From contig CM064670.1 in the NCBI GenBank assembly GCA_032717465.1, positions 11,398,083 through 11,462,082 of the forward strand: a stretch of DNA of 64,000 bases. Reading direction: 5' to 3'. Every line of letters begins with the position of its first letter. The stretch's first letter is position 1. Of this stretch, positions 21,740 to 34,060 are shown in pieces. The position numbers and the translations under genes were made by a program. This stretch comes from Coenobita brevimanus. Taxonomy: Eukaryota; Arthropoda; Malacostraca; Decapoda; Coenobitidae. Below the pieces are notes generated by a model. The model did not search any database and was not told the origin of the DNA. It was given only the letters and a program-made list of their open reading frames with translations.

Positions 21740-23705
21740 CCCCTTAACCGCAGGGCGTCACTTTCGTGACGCTTGGGAGCAAGGGATCATACCGCGGGGC
21801 GTCGCTTTTGTGATTCTGTGTTATTTTGAATTCACCCGGGCTTCCAAGTGGGGGCTTGTATCATCTATCAGTACTGCCAATGTCCAACACTAGTCAGCAC
21901 TCCTAATCTCATCTGTACTCCCATCCATTGTTGACAATTTAGCCATTTCTCCCCGTTCTTGACTCCCCTCCCTACCCCCCCTCCATTACCCTATCCTCTC
22001 GCCTGCCCAGCTGTGCTACGTTAAGTAAATCTTCCCTGGAATTTTTCACTGATTTCATCCATTGAAATAAGCCCTATGTCCTATTCTTATACCAAATAAT
22101 ATATACAAGAAAGAAATAAGGTAAGTGAGAGTGCCATACACCTGGAATTGGCTTATTATCACCTGACAACACCTCACGTGCACTCGTTCGCTAATTTTCG
22201 ATGTTTTTTTCCCCCTTGAAATATGCCGTATAATCTATTTTCGTAATAAATATACATGTAAGGAGGGAAGGGAGAAGCCTAAGTGATATTTACATTCACC
22301 TGGAACTACCTAATTTATAATGTATTGTCTAGATTTCCTGCCAGTCATTTTAGTGCTTGACAAAGCTGTTTCAAGAGCTAACATTGGTAGCTCTGAATAT
22401 CTCCTAAGTAGGCCTCTAATCTATTTTCGTAATAAATATACATGTAAGGAGGGAAGGGAGAAGCCTAAGTGATATTTATATTCACCTGGAACTACCTAAT
22501 TTATAATGTATTGTCTAGATTTCCTGCCAATCATTTCAGTGCTAGACATAGCTGTTTCAAGACCTAACATTGGTAGCTCTGAATAACCCCTAAGCAGGCC
22601 TCCACCCCGGCCCTCCGTTATCAGTTTACTCTCATCTTCCGAAGCGAGGGTACGTATGTTTCTTCTTGCTGACTTCAAGGCCTTTTTTCACCCCCATGCA
22701 AAGGGCCCTGTGACCTTTACCCCCTACTAAACCTCGTGTGGAAAGAGGTAAAGGGCTGACAATTGATAAAAGAGTGACTACGATCTTTCTATTGAGTAAA
22801 ACAGTACAAGTGGAATTGTAAATAATGTGTAAATAATGTGTAAACAGCAAGTGAAAATAATGAATGTAAATATACGTGAACAATGGAAAATAGTTTTATA
22901 AGTTACTTCAAGTGACAGTGCATAACACAGTGTAAATAAAATAGAAATGTAAATAACGTAAATAAAATAGAGAACGTAAATAGAAATGTAAATGAGTAGT
23001 ATTATAAGAATATGAGTATATACCCTAGGAGTAATGAAAGTGGAAGCTTCACTCTAGCATGTCTGAATGCTATGAGTTATGAGAGTGAAGATGAAAGTGA
23101 CATTCACTCTCAATGCCAGTATATAGGACGAGAAAGTGAATGCTACGTATTTTACTGAAAGAAATTGAATCCCTACAGTGACAATAAACTAATACTACTG
23201 AAGGAAACTTATGGATAAAGACTGTAGATATATATAAGTGTTATATAGTAATAGAAATATAAAGTGTGAGGGGTTTTATGAATAATAAATGACAGAGTAC
23301 CAAGAGCGAACTAGTGCCAGTGCGACGATCAGACGCGCTCGTAATTTCCATTGCTTTCACTGTGTGTTTTTTTTTTTAGTATGGATTCCAAACTACTTGA
23401 AAATTGTAGAATAGTGTTTATAGTGTTTGTATCTGGCTGTGGTAATCATATTACGGGTTGTCGGGAAGTGTAAAGTGGAGACTTCGTTACCCTTCTTCAG
23501 AGGTCTCCACAAGTCCTACGGTAACCGACGAAGGCTCAACAACCATTCCAGGAGAAAGCTGAAGGTATGTGCCATAAGCATATTTAATTTTATTATTCTA
23601 GGACTAATAACTGATTTTTGGCAAATTTTTTTTGAGAGTCTGTCGGAGCCCAAATAACCCCGCGGGACACTCAAGTCATTGGTAAACAAGCCCGCGGTGT
23701 AGGGG
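21740..23705 (+). mobile_element. piggyBac-like non-autonomous element, family P3
   Basis: About 1.97 kb between TTAA at 21736-21739 and 23706-23709. The ends are CCCCTTAACCGCAGGGC and, inverted, GCCCGCGGTGTAGGGG. Inside the left end is the stem GCGTCAC-TTTC-GTGACGC, then a degenerate second copy, GCGTCGCTTTTGTGA. It contains a 186-bp tandem duplication and no transposase frame. Confidence 0.8.
22232..22603 (+). repeat. 186-bp tandem duplication
   Basis: Two near-identical copies start AATCTATTTTCGTAATAAAT at 22232 and 22418. Each runs through TTCACCTGGAACTACC to AGGCCTC. They lie inside element P3. Confidence 0.9.
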
Positions 23706-24014
23706 TTAACTATCCTCCTATTGTTGATTACTGTCAACTTTGCTGTCTTTGTCGCAGTCTTGTCTCTTTATCTCTCTTCTGTCACTACTTCAGTGGTGGC
23801 TGCTCTTCGGAACTGTCTGCCTGCACCCCTCCTCCATTACAGTGGGCAAGTAGCACCAGTCTGGCAAAAAATTCTCACCCTTTTTGTGTCCAGATCTTTA
23901 ATGCAAGAGCTACTCTATACTTCCAGTCAGGACTTCATGTATGCAACAGGTGTAATTCAGGAACTGTCTTCCACTGTCTGTATTTCCTACTGTCTTGGAC
24001 CTCAAGTCTTTTAA

Positions 24015-24771
24015 CCCGCCGTATGCCAGCTATTTTTAGCCCTATGGGTCGCCTCCATGCCGGCCATTTTTTGACCTTTTTTTTATTGGCTAAAATAATA
24101 GATTTTGATGTGAAAACAATGAATTTCACCACTAAAATGCTCACCGAAGCATGGAAATGCATTTTACTGAGTCCTCCATACTCGTATACAGGTATAGCCA
24201 CTCTCTCTTGAGAGAGAAAGCCGTTTTCCATGTAAGGTATACTCAGGTATTTATGCTGGGAAGGTATAGCAATGTTCAGTGCACTTGTCTGATTACTTAT
24301 TGTTTCAACATCTATCATAATTTGCATGTCTTTCTCACTGTGAATGCATTATCTTACACTTACCTGAAGATAGGCACAACCTGACTTCATTATGTACAGT
24401 CCTGGCACTTACAAGAAGGTATTTACAACTTGACTTCACTATATAGTCCTTACACTTACAAGAAAATATTTACAACTTACAGTCACATGAAAATATTTAC
24501 AAAATGCCTTTGCTATGTACAGCAATCAGTGACGCACACAGGCAGAGTGAGGCAAAGGGAGGGTGAGGGGGGGAGCTAGTGAGTATATGGCATTGACAGC
24601 CTGAGGGATGGTAGAGGAACAGCTACCATACATGCCTGCCAAATTTTACCTGCAAATCTTGAAAAATACCGTCACAGTGAATTTTTTTATTTTAAACCTT
24701 TTTAAAATGGCACTGGCACTGACTGCAGAATTATGTCAGACCGTTTTAAAACGGCACTGGCACGCGGTGGG
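24015..24771 (-). mobile_element. piggyBac-like MITE, family P2, copy 2 (inverted)
   Basis: About 757 bp between TTAA at 24011-24014 and 24772-24775. It is the reverse complement of 19176-19942 throughout: CCGTTTTAAAACGG is near the right edge and GCCATTTTTTGACC near the left. It sits in the 3' part of a LINE. Confidence 0.85.
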
Positions 24772-24817
24772 TTAAACAAAATGTGTCCAGACATCTCGAA
24801 ATGAACGGATCTTGAAT

Positions 24818-24845
24818 TTCTCTCTCTCTCTCTCTCTCTCTCTCT
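24818..24845 (+). repeat. (CT)n microsatellite
   Basis: Pure CT run directly after the LINE 3' block. Confidence 0.95.
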
Positions 24846-24849
24846 GGAA

Positions 24850-26074
24850 CAATTTTGTGGGATTCTAACATTTGGTTCCTGCACTTCCCTGCATTAAAAT
24901 GTACAAGAATTTCCAATTCCAGAACAGAGTGGAAAAGACGCATCTTGATAGTCACACAGCAATATTGTGTGAAATTATTTTGGTATTTCCAACACATTCA
25001 AGGTTGGTCACTCTGGAGGCATCACCACGGAGTCTGTTAGGTCCTTGATTTGAATTACCATAGATGGCACTTAAAAGGTAGTGTCATTGGTTGGTTCAGA
25101 ATTTCTATTTTCTGATACCTTCCCCTTATTTAATTTCACTGACCTAAGGATTATTAACATATCCTTATTGTGGATATAACTAGCTTGCAAATATTGTACG
25201 CATACACCAAGCACAAAGACTTGGCAGCTCATAAACTGTCACTATCGATTCATGTGTCATCGCACTGTGTTGTCGTCGACAGGTGCCATGTTTATTAGGA
25301 TCAATACCAAAATATTAGGTACTACATTCTGGTGCCAGACACTCACTTCAAAGCATAGATGCTGATATGTAGATATCAACTGCTCCTAGGCACAAATGAA
25401 AATCAATTTAACTTTGAGAATTAAAATTTTTCTGCAAATATACTATGCGTTTTTGAAAATCAGTCATACTGATTATATGTACCAACGGACCTTCGCATAA
25501 GAAAATATCGTGAACATTTAAGAATGAATTGATGATGAGGTACTGAGGTAGGAGAGTCAGGGAAAGAAATCTAGGTCTCGAACAATGTACAATACATTTC
25601 TCGTTGGGTATCTGTTGTGTATTTCCATTGTATCAAGCAAATATGAACATGGAAATATGGCGATGAAATTTCCTATAAATGATGTTTAGTACACTGCCAG
25701 AACTACATGCTGTCGTAAAATCTGACAGCTTTCATCCATACACCCAAACAGGCACAATTTCATGGCGAATCATACACCAAACATTAAAAACAAAAAAAAA
25801 AAAAAAGATACCAGTAATGACCACACAACTGTCACTTAAGCAACTTGAACTATTCATACGATTGTCGTAATCTAGTGTGTCATATATATAAACTATTGTA
25901 TAAACACTAATATAAGAATAGGTTACACATTCATCTCCAGACTTTTAATACATGCCAGGAACTGGTCAACTCCTTCATTTAGAAATTATCATTCTTATAT
26001 ATTTTACATTTTAGAAATCATCTAGCAACCCTCAGAGAGGTCGCGATCCAGTTTGAGAACCCCAGCTCTAGAGG
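24850..26074. other. Intronic sequence without recognisable feature
   Basis: Anonymous DNA in intron 2 of gene A. A poly-A run lies at about 25790-25806. Confidence 0.4.
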
Positions 26075-26450
26075 GTAAAGGAGAGATAAGGAAATTAGAA
26101 ATAATGAGACTGTATTATGAAAAAATAAGGCATTGACAATTTGTAGGGTTGTTTTGAGAAGAGATAAGTAGGTGAGGAAAGGAGAGAAAAGATCATGAGG
26201 AGTGATATGGCTGTGTTAACGAGAAATAAGGTAATGAGGAAAGATAAGGTTGTGTTAAGGAAAGATAAGGTAGTAAGAAGTATTAAGGTTGCATTAGGAA
26301 GAGGTAAGGTAGTGAGAAGGTTGTGCTGGCAAGAGATGAGAGATAAGGCAGTGTTAAGAGAGTAATAGGCATTGAGAAGTGATAAGGTTGTGTTAGGGAG
26401 AAATAAGGTAGTTTGAAGTAATAAGGCAATAAGGAATTATAAAGTTGTGA
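26075..26450 (+). repeat. Degenerate purine minisatellite
   Basis: Repeats of about 20 bp such as GATAAGGTTGTGTTAAGG and AAATAAGGTAGTGAGAAG. They run up to the donor of gene A exon 2 and match the array at 19.06-20.15 kb. Confidence 0.65.
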
Positions 26451-26458
26451 TCACTTAC

Positions 26459-26605
26459 CAAATCCGGTGGCAGCAGTGGGATCAGGCACCAAATCAAGCG
26501 ACTGGGGGGTGGAGTCAGTCAAGTGACACACCATCTGCCCACCGCTGATGAAAGAACTCCACGCCACACACCCAATCATGGCAATGCACCTCGCGCGACA
26601 CATGC
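26459..26605 (-). CDS. Gene A exon 2: PAN/apple-like cysteine module
   Basis: Internal exon of 147 bp. Acceptor CTTCACCTCCTACAG precedes 26605 and donor GTAAGT follows 26459, and both are strong. The first two bases (GC) complete a Cys codon begun in exon 1. Then come MCRARCIAMIGCVAWSSF and ISGGQMVCHLTD, and the exon ends phase 1 after ATGF. The spacing C-x3-C, C-VAW, C-x-L resembles the core of PAN/apple domains, which bind proteins or sugars in secreted molecules; the domain call is inference. The ATG inside looks like a start codon, but the intact upstream frame and acceptor argue it is internal. The exon 2 paralog in gene B (46044-46214) shares MCRARC, GCVAWS, QMVC and DPTAATG. Confidence 0.8.
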
Positions 26606-26803
26606 CTGTAGGAGGTGAAGGTTAACTATACTCTGTTCACTCTAAATAGGCATAATGTAGCTATAAGAAGAGATTAACATCAAAATATGATGCAAATTGC
26701 TAAGAGGTGCTACGGTAAGAATGCCGAGCTGTATTACTTCTTTTACTCTGACGCTAAGCTAGGGGAATAAATTGCAAAAGGACAAAAATCTCCTCTTACT
26801 TAA

Positions 26804-27570
26804 CCCGCCGCGTCCCGGAGACGTGAATTCACGTCCTCACATGATGTGCACTCATATCCCGGAGACGTAAATTAATGTGGCAACATTGCAAGGTCCCTAA
26901 TTTGCACAATTTTCAATTTTCGCGAGTGATTTTTGGCACGTATACACGGGACACCTTCCTCTACAAGATGCCAGGCAGGGACAATGCCTTACCCAGCATG
27001 ATCTCCTCCCCCCCCTGCATGACCTTTTCTCAGCAATTCACCTGTTATCAGTGATCTGGCCAGTAAAGCCATGTCATGCCATGGTATGAAATTCAGGGCC
27101 AGAGTGATTCCCCAATCGATGACAATGTGGAGGACAAACATTAGAGGAAGAAACAGTCAGAAATGATGATCAGGTAATGTGGCAAACAAAGGTCAGGAAT
27201 GGTGATGAGTTAGTGAGTGAAACAATGCTTATAATGCCTATATTACCGTTTGAAAACCAATATATTCTCATACTACATATAAATTCGTACCAAATAAATA
27301 AATAAATACCATTTATGAGTGGTGTAGAATAGTTATCCTCCCATAGAACTCATTTTCTTTGCAGCCAGCCTGATAGAAAACCCTGTAAGGTAAGGAGGTA
27401 CTCCTACCTGGATCGAGTACTTTAAACCTCAGGTGAGCAATTTCTCAATGAATTTTCGATGTTTCTCACCAAAAATGGATGTTTGAGCCAAAAAAAAAAA
27501 AAAAAAAAAAAAGGTCCAAAAATGTCAGGACGGGCGTACCACTGCCCAGAAAACGTTGGGATGTGGCGGG
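26804..27570 (+). mobile_element. piggyBac-like MITE, family P1, copy 2
   Basis: About 767 bp between TTAA at 26800-26803 and 27571-27574. Starts CCCGCCGCGTCCCGGA, with the perfect palindrome GACGTGAATTCACGTC and a second copy, GGAGACGTAAATTAATG. Ends CGTTGGGATGTGGCGGG. It lies in intron 1 of gene A and has a poly-A run at about 27490. Confidence 0.85.
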
Positions 27571-27861
27571 TTAAACTGAATGAATTATTCTTCAGCCTGA
27601 TGACTTCTTTTTTATTCTGAACAGGCCACCCATAGAAGAATTTATCAAGCTTAAGGGGAATTTCTTGTAGTGAAGGGGTCAGTCATAACTAATCTAACTT
27701 TTCTAGCTCAAAAAGTCTCATCTTTCTTAGTATGAATGAAAGCCTCTAAAGGTAGTATGAATAAAACTAGAAATACATTAGTGAAGACACTGAAAGAAGA
27801 ATGTAGCAATCAGGTTTGTGTACGACAGCTTTTAAAAATTTTTCTTTAAACTAATGCAGGC

Positions 27862-27872
27862 AACACACACAC

Positions 27873-27921
<49 letters not shown>
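27862..27921 (+). repeat. (AC)n microsatellite at the start of gene A intron 1
   Basis: On the coding (minus) strand this is a (GT)n run beginning about 7 bp after the donor of exon 1. Confidence 0.9.
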
Positions 27922-27922
<1 letters not shown>

Positions 27923-27928
27923 GCTTAC

Positions 27929-28061
27929 AGTGGGATGTAATAGGTGTCTCCATGAGGGGTTCAGCATCCAGCCTCACAGCGGGGTGCACGTCGTGTGAGA
28001 TCAGCAATCCGGAGGCAGTGTTGGATACCCAGAGTACCATCCACACTGTCTGCATGCCCAT
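27929..28061 (-). CDS. Gene A exon 1: signal peptide
   Basis: Encodes 44 residues plus one base, starting MGMQTVWMVLWVSNTASG, which reads as a signal peptide with cleavage near the SG. A mature N-terminus with LLISHDVHPAVRLDAEP follows. The donor is T|GTAAGC (27928 down). The split base T joins GC of exon 2 to give Cys. An AG (CTACTTCAG) lies 6 bp upstream of the ATG, so a separate 5' UTR exon is possible. The sequence is not alike to exon 1 of gene B except in length, role and phase, as expected of fast-evolving signal exons. Expression cannot be judged from the sequence. Confidence 0.65.
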
Positions 28062-28557
28062 GTTTGCCTGAAGTAGCCATGTGGTTAGAGAAGTGAAATA
28101 ATTCTCTTAATGATTTGAGTTTGATCCATGTTTGTTTCGTTAAAACAAAAAAGACAGGAGAGCTGGGAAGTCCGCAGGATTTTTCGCCGGGGGGGGGAGG
28201 GTAAAACAGCTCAATATAATCTTATGGCTCAGGCATAGGGATACCGAAAATCTAGTATATCATGGAGAGTTAATTATCTTCCAGTCACTCATACAACTTG
28301 CAAGGTATAAAGAAAAAATATGGCATTCAGTCTTCTGTATATTATAATACATGACACAACAAAAATATAAAAATTAACTTCATACGTAGAATAGATCACA
28401 TTCACAGACTACAGGTCCAAAACGTTCAATGACGGTGTCAATTATTATTTCTTCTTGGAGATCACTTTCTTGCGATGCACGCTAAGTATATAGAGAGCTG
28501 ACTCGTTGACATTGATGAACGTAGCCAGGTTTTCACTTGCCTCATATAATTATGTTT

Positions 28558-29458
28558 TAAATATCTAGGGTCACATGTTGCTGTGGATGGAAGAATAGAT
28601 GCAGAAGTGAAGTTTAGAATAAATGAAGTAGGAAAGGTGCTGGGAGGAATGAAAAAAGTGTTTAAATGTCGTTCGCTTAGAATGGATGTAAAGAGAAGGC
28701 TGTATGAGGGTGTTGTGGTACCGACTGCATTATATGGGGCTGAAACATGGAATATGGGTGTAGCAGAGAGGAAAAGTTTGAATGTAATGGAGATGAGATG
28801 TCTGAGGAGTATGTGTGGAGTGACGCATATGGATCGGGTGCGAAATGATGAAGTGCGAAGGAGAACTGGAGTTGTTCGGGAGATGGCTGGTAGAGTTGAG
28901 CAGAGGGTGTTGCAATGGTTTGGACATATGGAGAGAATGGATAATGAGCGATTGGTGAAAAAGATAACTAGATCTGATGTGAGAGGTGTAAGGCTGAGAG
29001 GAAGACCACGAATAGGATGGATGGACAGCGTGAAGAGAGCGCTGGATGCGAGAGGGATGTCTGTTGAGCAAGGAAGAGTGGCTGTGCGTGACAGAAATAA
29101 ATGGAGAGAAATTGTGAATGAATAAGTGATGACGCAGCCCTGAGGGGATATTCTCCTGCATTTGGTCTGATCAGCTAGTCAGGTCAGGTGCGGGTAAGGG
29201 GATGGGTCTGTTATGATGTGGCAGGGGTAAACCAGTTCTGCTGTCGGGCCCTGCTGCGGATGTCACTGATTGCATTGCGCAGTTGACCCTTGTGCGGTGT
29301 GGTGCGGTGAGGATCTGTCCGTTCTCCCCTTTGGGGCTAAGATGCAAATGAATGTGTTTGAATGGATGAGTAAATGGAGAGTGAGTCGTCCTGTCTCGGC
29401 TACCTCCCTTTCCTTGGGGGAAGCAGCCTAGGTATATAGATAGATAGATAGATAGATT
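28558..29458 (+). mobile_element. RTE-type LINE 3' end with (TAGA)n tail
   Basis: Five-prime truncated. From 28583 a 180-codon frame is intact to a stop at 29123-29125: LYGAETW, LRSMCGV, LQWFGHMERM, RLRGRPRIGW, then RNKWREIVNE. These are the conserved connection and C-terminal blocks after the reverse transcriptase of RTE-like and related LINEs. The YLGS block before it (about 28564) marks the end of the RT thumb. A GC-rich 3' UTR of about 300 bp follows and ends in (TAGA)n at 29433-29458. The truncated frame has no start of its own, so it is not expected to be expressed. The polymerase and endonuclease domains are missing. Confidence 0.85.
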
Positions 29459-30447
29459 AGCTTAACTGAAAAATTTTTCTGAAAAATAGGAAAAAACTTC
29501 GTCAGTTTACTTTAAAATGATCAAAAGGTGAGTTTGGTTTAGTAAATAATATACATTTTTCTAAGTCGTCTAGCGTCCTTTTCACCGTGGTTATCACTAT
29601 AGGCCTACTGCTAATAAATGCTTACTTCTGTGTCTGCGTCACCGTCATCCGACACGTTGACTTTTCTCCAGGTGGCTAAGACAAAATTGCGTCACATCTG
29701 TCCTTCACAAATTGTCAGCAAGGAAAAATATATTGAACATAATCTGTAGTTTTTTCATTACATGCAAAGTTAAAGAAATATGTTTAATGCTTCACATAAA
29801 CCTACAGGATCGCCGAAAATAAAGCACAGGCACTCCCCAGCATACCGTACAACTTGCAATCTCGAGACCAAGGTAATTGGTTTAGTAATACAGGCTTAAT
29901 TCTCACTGGTTAGCTGGGAAAACAAGGTCGACTCAGGCAGCCAACAATAACTTAGCACACTCATCGGTAAAAACTAAGAATCACAATTCCTACTCTCTCC
30001 AAAGTGAGATATTTGAACTTCGCCACAGTGTGGCCCATCGGAATGTGTTATCTTTTTAACTGTAATACTTATTATTACCCTTTCTAATTTTTTATGCAGA
30101 TTTCTTTACAGTTTTCTTTAAAGCTGTTGATATCCTCAAATTTCCATAGAATTTAAAATTCCTCAAAATTTTTCTTGTAAAGATCAAATTTCCTTAAAAT
30201 AACAACATTTTTCTTTAATGTGGAAACACAGACTGAACTGCAATAAAATTATAGAAGCCGTTGCGCAGGCAAACACAAATTTCCAAGGGGGGCAACTGCC
30301 CTCTCTTGCCGCCTCTCCGGACGCCCATGCAGGAAAGCAGTCTCATTGCCAACACCGCTTCATACATAGTACCTTTCTCCAAAGAGTCTTCTCTTTCCAT
30401 CCCGCTTCACTACCCACCAATATTCCAGCCGAATCCTCTTCAACCCT
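29459..30447. other. No recognisable feature
   Basis: Anonymous AT-rich sequence upstream of both paralog genes' spacer. No open frame of interest. Confidence 0.45.
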
Positions 30448-30860
30448 CTAGGTTCTACACATTTTCCATCTATCCATCCATAATCCAATCCTGTGTTGCC
30501 CCATGAAGAGAGTAAGAGTCCGGGGCTCGGCAAGTAGGTTCTGGCATTTAGGATGAGAGTGACCAACCTTACTCATCCCTGAGTGGCATTATGTGAGCAA
30601 TAAACCCCAACTACCCCTTGGATATAAACCTGCACCAGCTCAATCCGATTGGAGCACCTTAATTACTCAATACACCACCAAGCGCCATAATTTGGTTATA
30701 TGGTTTGGTTACATGGTTTCCTGGTATACAGGAAACAAATTGGCTTGCCAATCAGTGTAGGGTCACCCATAGGCAGAAGGAAGAGGAAAGAAAGAAGGAA
30801 GGATCACCCGCAGGCAGAAGGAAAAGGAAAGAATGAAGGAAAGAAAGAAGTGGAAGGAAG
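30448..30860 (-). mobile_element. tRNA-derived SINE-like element with hairpin, copy 2
   Basis: Reverse complement of 54080-54476. It contains GGCGCT/AGCGCC and CACTCAAGGATGAG-type blocks and AGGTAGTTGGGGTTTATTGC-like sequence. A hairpin, ATGGTTTCCTG-GTATA-CAGGAAACAAAT, lies near 30712-30740. Two copies of a TCACCC-x-AGGCAGAAGG motif follow at about 30768 and 30805, with GAAAGAATGAAG purine runs. Confidence 0.7.
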
Positions 30861-31149
30861 GAAGAGAGGAAAGGGCAGACACCCAAAGCAGCACTCTATC
30901 TAGCGAGGGGATGGTGAGTGCCCCATCTACGCATTCTACCTATGTTCATTTGACTTAAGTCTTCCCGCCAACAACGGCCTCCCCCGCTCCCTTCCCTTGC
31001 ATAGATTAAATGCGTATTGAAGGATGTGGTCTTTCCTCCTGTCCAACCACCACAGTCCAAACTAATTATGCCCATTCAACTTAGTAAATTTCATACTCAA
31101 ACCTGTTTCGCAACAAAACCTTCACAACATCAGCCACCTTTGTCCTCTA

Positions 31150-31971
31150 TGCTACTTTAGTTCGTTTTCACATTAACCTTTCTTTCCTCTTGCGGCATTG
31201 TAGAACTTCAATAGATTTACCAGGTCAAATCCCTTTACTTTCACTTGCACATCATATTGAGTCATTTTCTTTTTCTCCATAGTTTCACTTAGCACTTATT
31301 TCCCCTTAGTTTCAATCTGTGCCACACATAAACAATTACAAGACTGAACCAGCTTGCAAAGACGCTGTTAACTATAACCAAGCAACATAGTAGGATCTGC
31401 GTGCATCGTATTTGAGAAAATCCATTCTTCTGCGGTACTCCCATCCTTCTTTCATTAGTTTGATTTTTAACCTCCATCTTTCTACAGTTCGATTTTAAAT
31501 CTTCAGTACCTCTATCCATAAAAAAAATAAACTGCAATGGGGATATCAAACACTCTTGTCTCACTCCAGTGCTAGTTTTGAGTGAGTTACACATCCGCCT
31601 ACTTTTACACATACCTGTACTTCTCTATCAGCATTATCCTTTAACTCATCCATTTTCATCTGCACTATACATTTGTGAAATCTTATTAACCCATCCCTTT
31701 CACCCTGTCATAATCTTTTTTTCAGAGCCGCACCTTATTTTCCATCTCACAAGCTTTCTTCACTACCTGCCTTACTTAAGACAGCTGTGTTACGGACATA
31801 CAACTCCGAAAAAAACACCCTTTCACCACTCACTTGACATGCTGGTATATTTCTTACTTCCTTCATGTAATTGTTCCATGTACTTTTTCTACAACACTCA
31901 GCTGAGAACTATGACACGTTATTTTCTTTAATAACCTCGATGATCTATCTATCTATCTATCTTTCTATGTA

Positions 31972-32002
<31 letters not shown>

Positions 32003-32400
32003 ATTAATAAAGTCAAAGCTACAATCTTCCACTTAACTGAAATGCTTAACTCATCCAAGTTTTCTGACATCCAACAAGCATTTCATTTAACTCTCTACTA
32101 TAATTACAGTTTCTCTATACACCTCTTCACGTCCGCCCTGGCCTTAATACCAATAGGTGTACGTTGCTGATGGCATCGCTTCCATTGATCTCCATTGTTG
32201 TTCTGCACTGTTTACACGCTGTCTTCGCAAACTCCTTCTCCTTTATTTGCCAAGTTGTACCTTTCCTTCTTCCAAGACGTTTGCCGTCATTCAACGTTTC
32301 CCGACTACTTGTGGCCGTTTTCAGTACTGTAACTGTGTTCAGTGTCTTTGATATTTTATATTGCAAATATAATTGAATCTGTCTTCAAATTAACGATTAT
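31150..32400 (-). pseudogene. Heavily decayed RTE-like LINE reverse transcriptase
   Basis: On the minus strand, STGVRQECLISPLQFIFFMD at about 31575-31515 matches the GVRQGC-x-SP-x-LF-x-YMD motif of LINE reverse transcriptases. A K-x-YDRVKG-like piece is upstream near 31710. Further upstream, KRLGRRKGTTWQ and KEKEFAKTAC (32127-32366) resemble the linker between endonuclease and polymerase. Stops and frameshifts are frequent and no YADD is visible. Assigned with caution. Confidence 0.5.
31940..32003 (+). repeat. (ATCT)n and (CT)n microsatellite
   Basis: ATCT repeats, a short break, then a CT run at 31976-32002. Confidence 0.9.
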
Positions 32401-32607
32401 AAGGTATCTGTCCTTTCGTAGCCTTCCTGCTGACCACCAGTACACGTTTCTCCAGGGATATTCCGCTAGTGACCGTCTTACTTTCCTCTCAGTATTTCCA
32501 TTCAGCAGCCATTTATAATATTCTCACCATTTGCTCATTACTTCACTTTCAGTTTTTGGAATTTCTCCATTCTCTTGCTTCACGTTTTGCGAAGATACTG
32601 TTAGTAA

Positions 32608-32630
32608 TGATGATGATGATGATGATGAAG
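32608..32630 (+). repeat. (GAT)n microsatellite
   Basis: ATGATGATG run. Confidence 0.85.
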
Positions 32631-32891
32631 TTTATGATAAAATTTCTGTGAGCGTGAGACGAATGATACAACTGACCTGCACTGGTGCCTGAAGGAGAAT
32701 GTCAAAGGAATGTAATGGGAGAGCTTTGGCACTACCTCAATACCCCCCGATCCCTCCAACACATTCCAGGCTCCCTCTCCCATGATCATACTTCTTGTCC
32801 GGTCCCTTTTCCCCAGAGGTGCACAAACATTCTCACAAGCACTCATAAATAATGATATATGCTTACCGATCAATAGCTTCAGTCCTTCCCC

Positions 32892-33378
<487 letters not shown>

Positions 33379-33534
33379 CGTTGTTCATGCATACAGTAGA
33401 GTCACGAATAAGTGTTAAGCGCGAAGCCCAGCAGCACTCAGCATGTGTTTTTTATGGCAGATTAGGGAGTTAGAAGCACAATATCAGGTTCTTTTATTGC
33501 CACTACTTTGCACACTCCCACACGCCTATCGCTC

Positions 33535-34060
33535 ATTCCAAGCTGAATAAAATCCTCTGGCTTTAACTGGGATGATATACGGTACTAGAGTTGGCCTGAC
33601 CCTTAGACGGTTTAAGCTCTCCTTCACATTTCTTACTTAGTCATTTTTTTTATCTACTGATTGATTGATTGATTTAACTAGTTAGTTTGCTCTTTTACTG
33701 CGATTTTTCCAAAATGATAAGAGGTTCTTCAGAAGGGAGGGGTTAGATGTGTCGTTACTCTAGTCCTCCAGTATATAAAGTCACCGCTAAAGCTACACAA
33801 AATCTCAGGAGACATCGAGTACAAAATATAGCAAACCATCAGATTCCAAAAATTTAACATTCCCCAGACGCTACCTCTCTCTCTCTCTCTCTTCTGAATA
33901 CAATCGTCTGGCGTTAGCTGAAAAAATACCATATGTATCCTGATCATGACGCTGCCAATGTTTTCAGTACAAACACTATCAGGTTTCTATGACAGATGAA
34001 TAAAGTCCTCTGGCATTAGTTTGAATAGAATGGTAGAGTTGTGCTGACCATAAAAGAGCT
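33535..34060 (+). repeat. Cluster of short TCGTCTGGCGTTAG repeats
   Basis: Three copies near 33544 (TGAATAAAATCCTCTGGC), 33890 (GAATACAATCGTCTGGCG) and 33996 (GAATAAAGTCCTCTGGC). Each is followed by a T-TTAG-x-TGAA-like segment. A (CT)n run lies before the second. Confidence 0.6.

Larger units (their letters stand above)
21320..24835 (+). pseudogene. Jockey-like LINE remnant broken by two TTAA elements
   Basis: Three host pieces (21320-21735, 23710-24010 and 24776-24835) read as one LINE C-terminal half. The first has SYVIDDSTLHLS (the catalytic YADD region, altered) and KSNLVVFNASKTQFL, then a MEYSSHICVGG-like block. The second has SLSLFCHYFSGGCSSELSAC followed by TPPPLQ. The third has VSRHLEMNGS. 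Insertion of P3 at 21736 and P2 copy 2 at 24011 explains the gaps: joining across each TTAA restores the order seen in the uninterrupted minus-strand copy at 59.7-60.4 kb. Frameshifts make it non-functional. A poly-T run lies at 21611-21639. Confidence 0.75.

Noticed and set aside
26601..26603. ATG of gene A exon 2 as a translation start
   Set aside because: A strong acceptor sits 2 bp upstream, exon 1 joins in frame with a signal peptide, and the same arrangement holds in gene B.
28730..29161. 143-codon minus-strand frame
   Set aside because: Antisense of the LINE C-terminal frame at 28583-29125.
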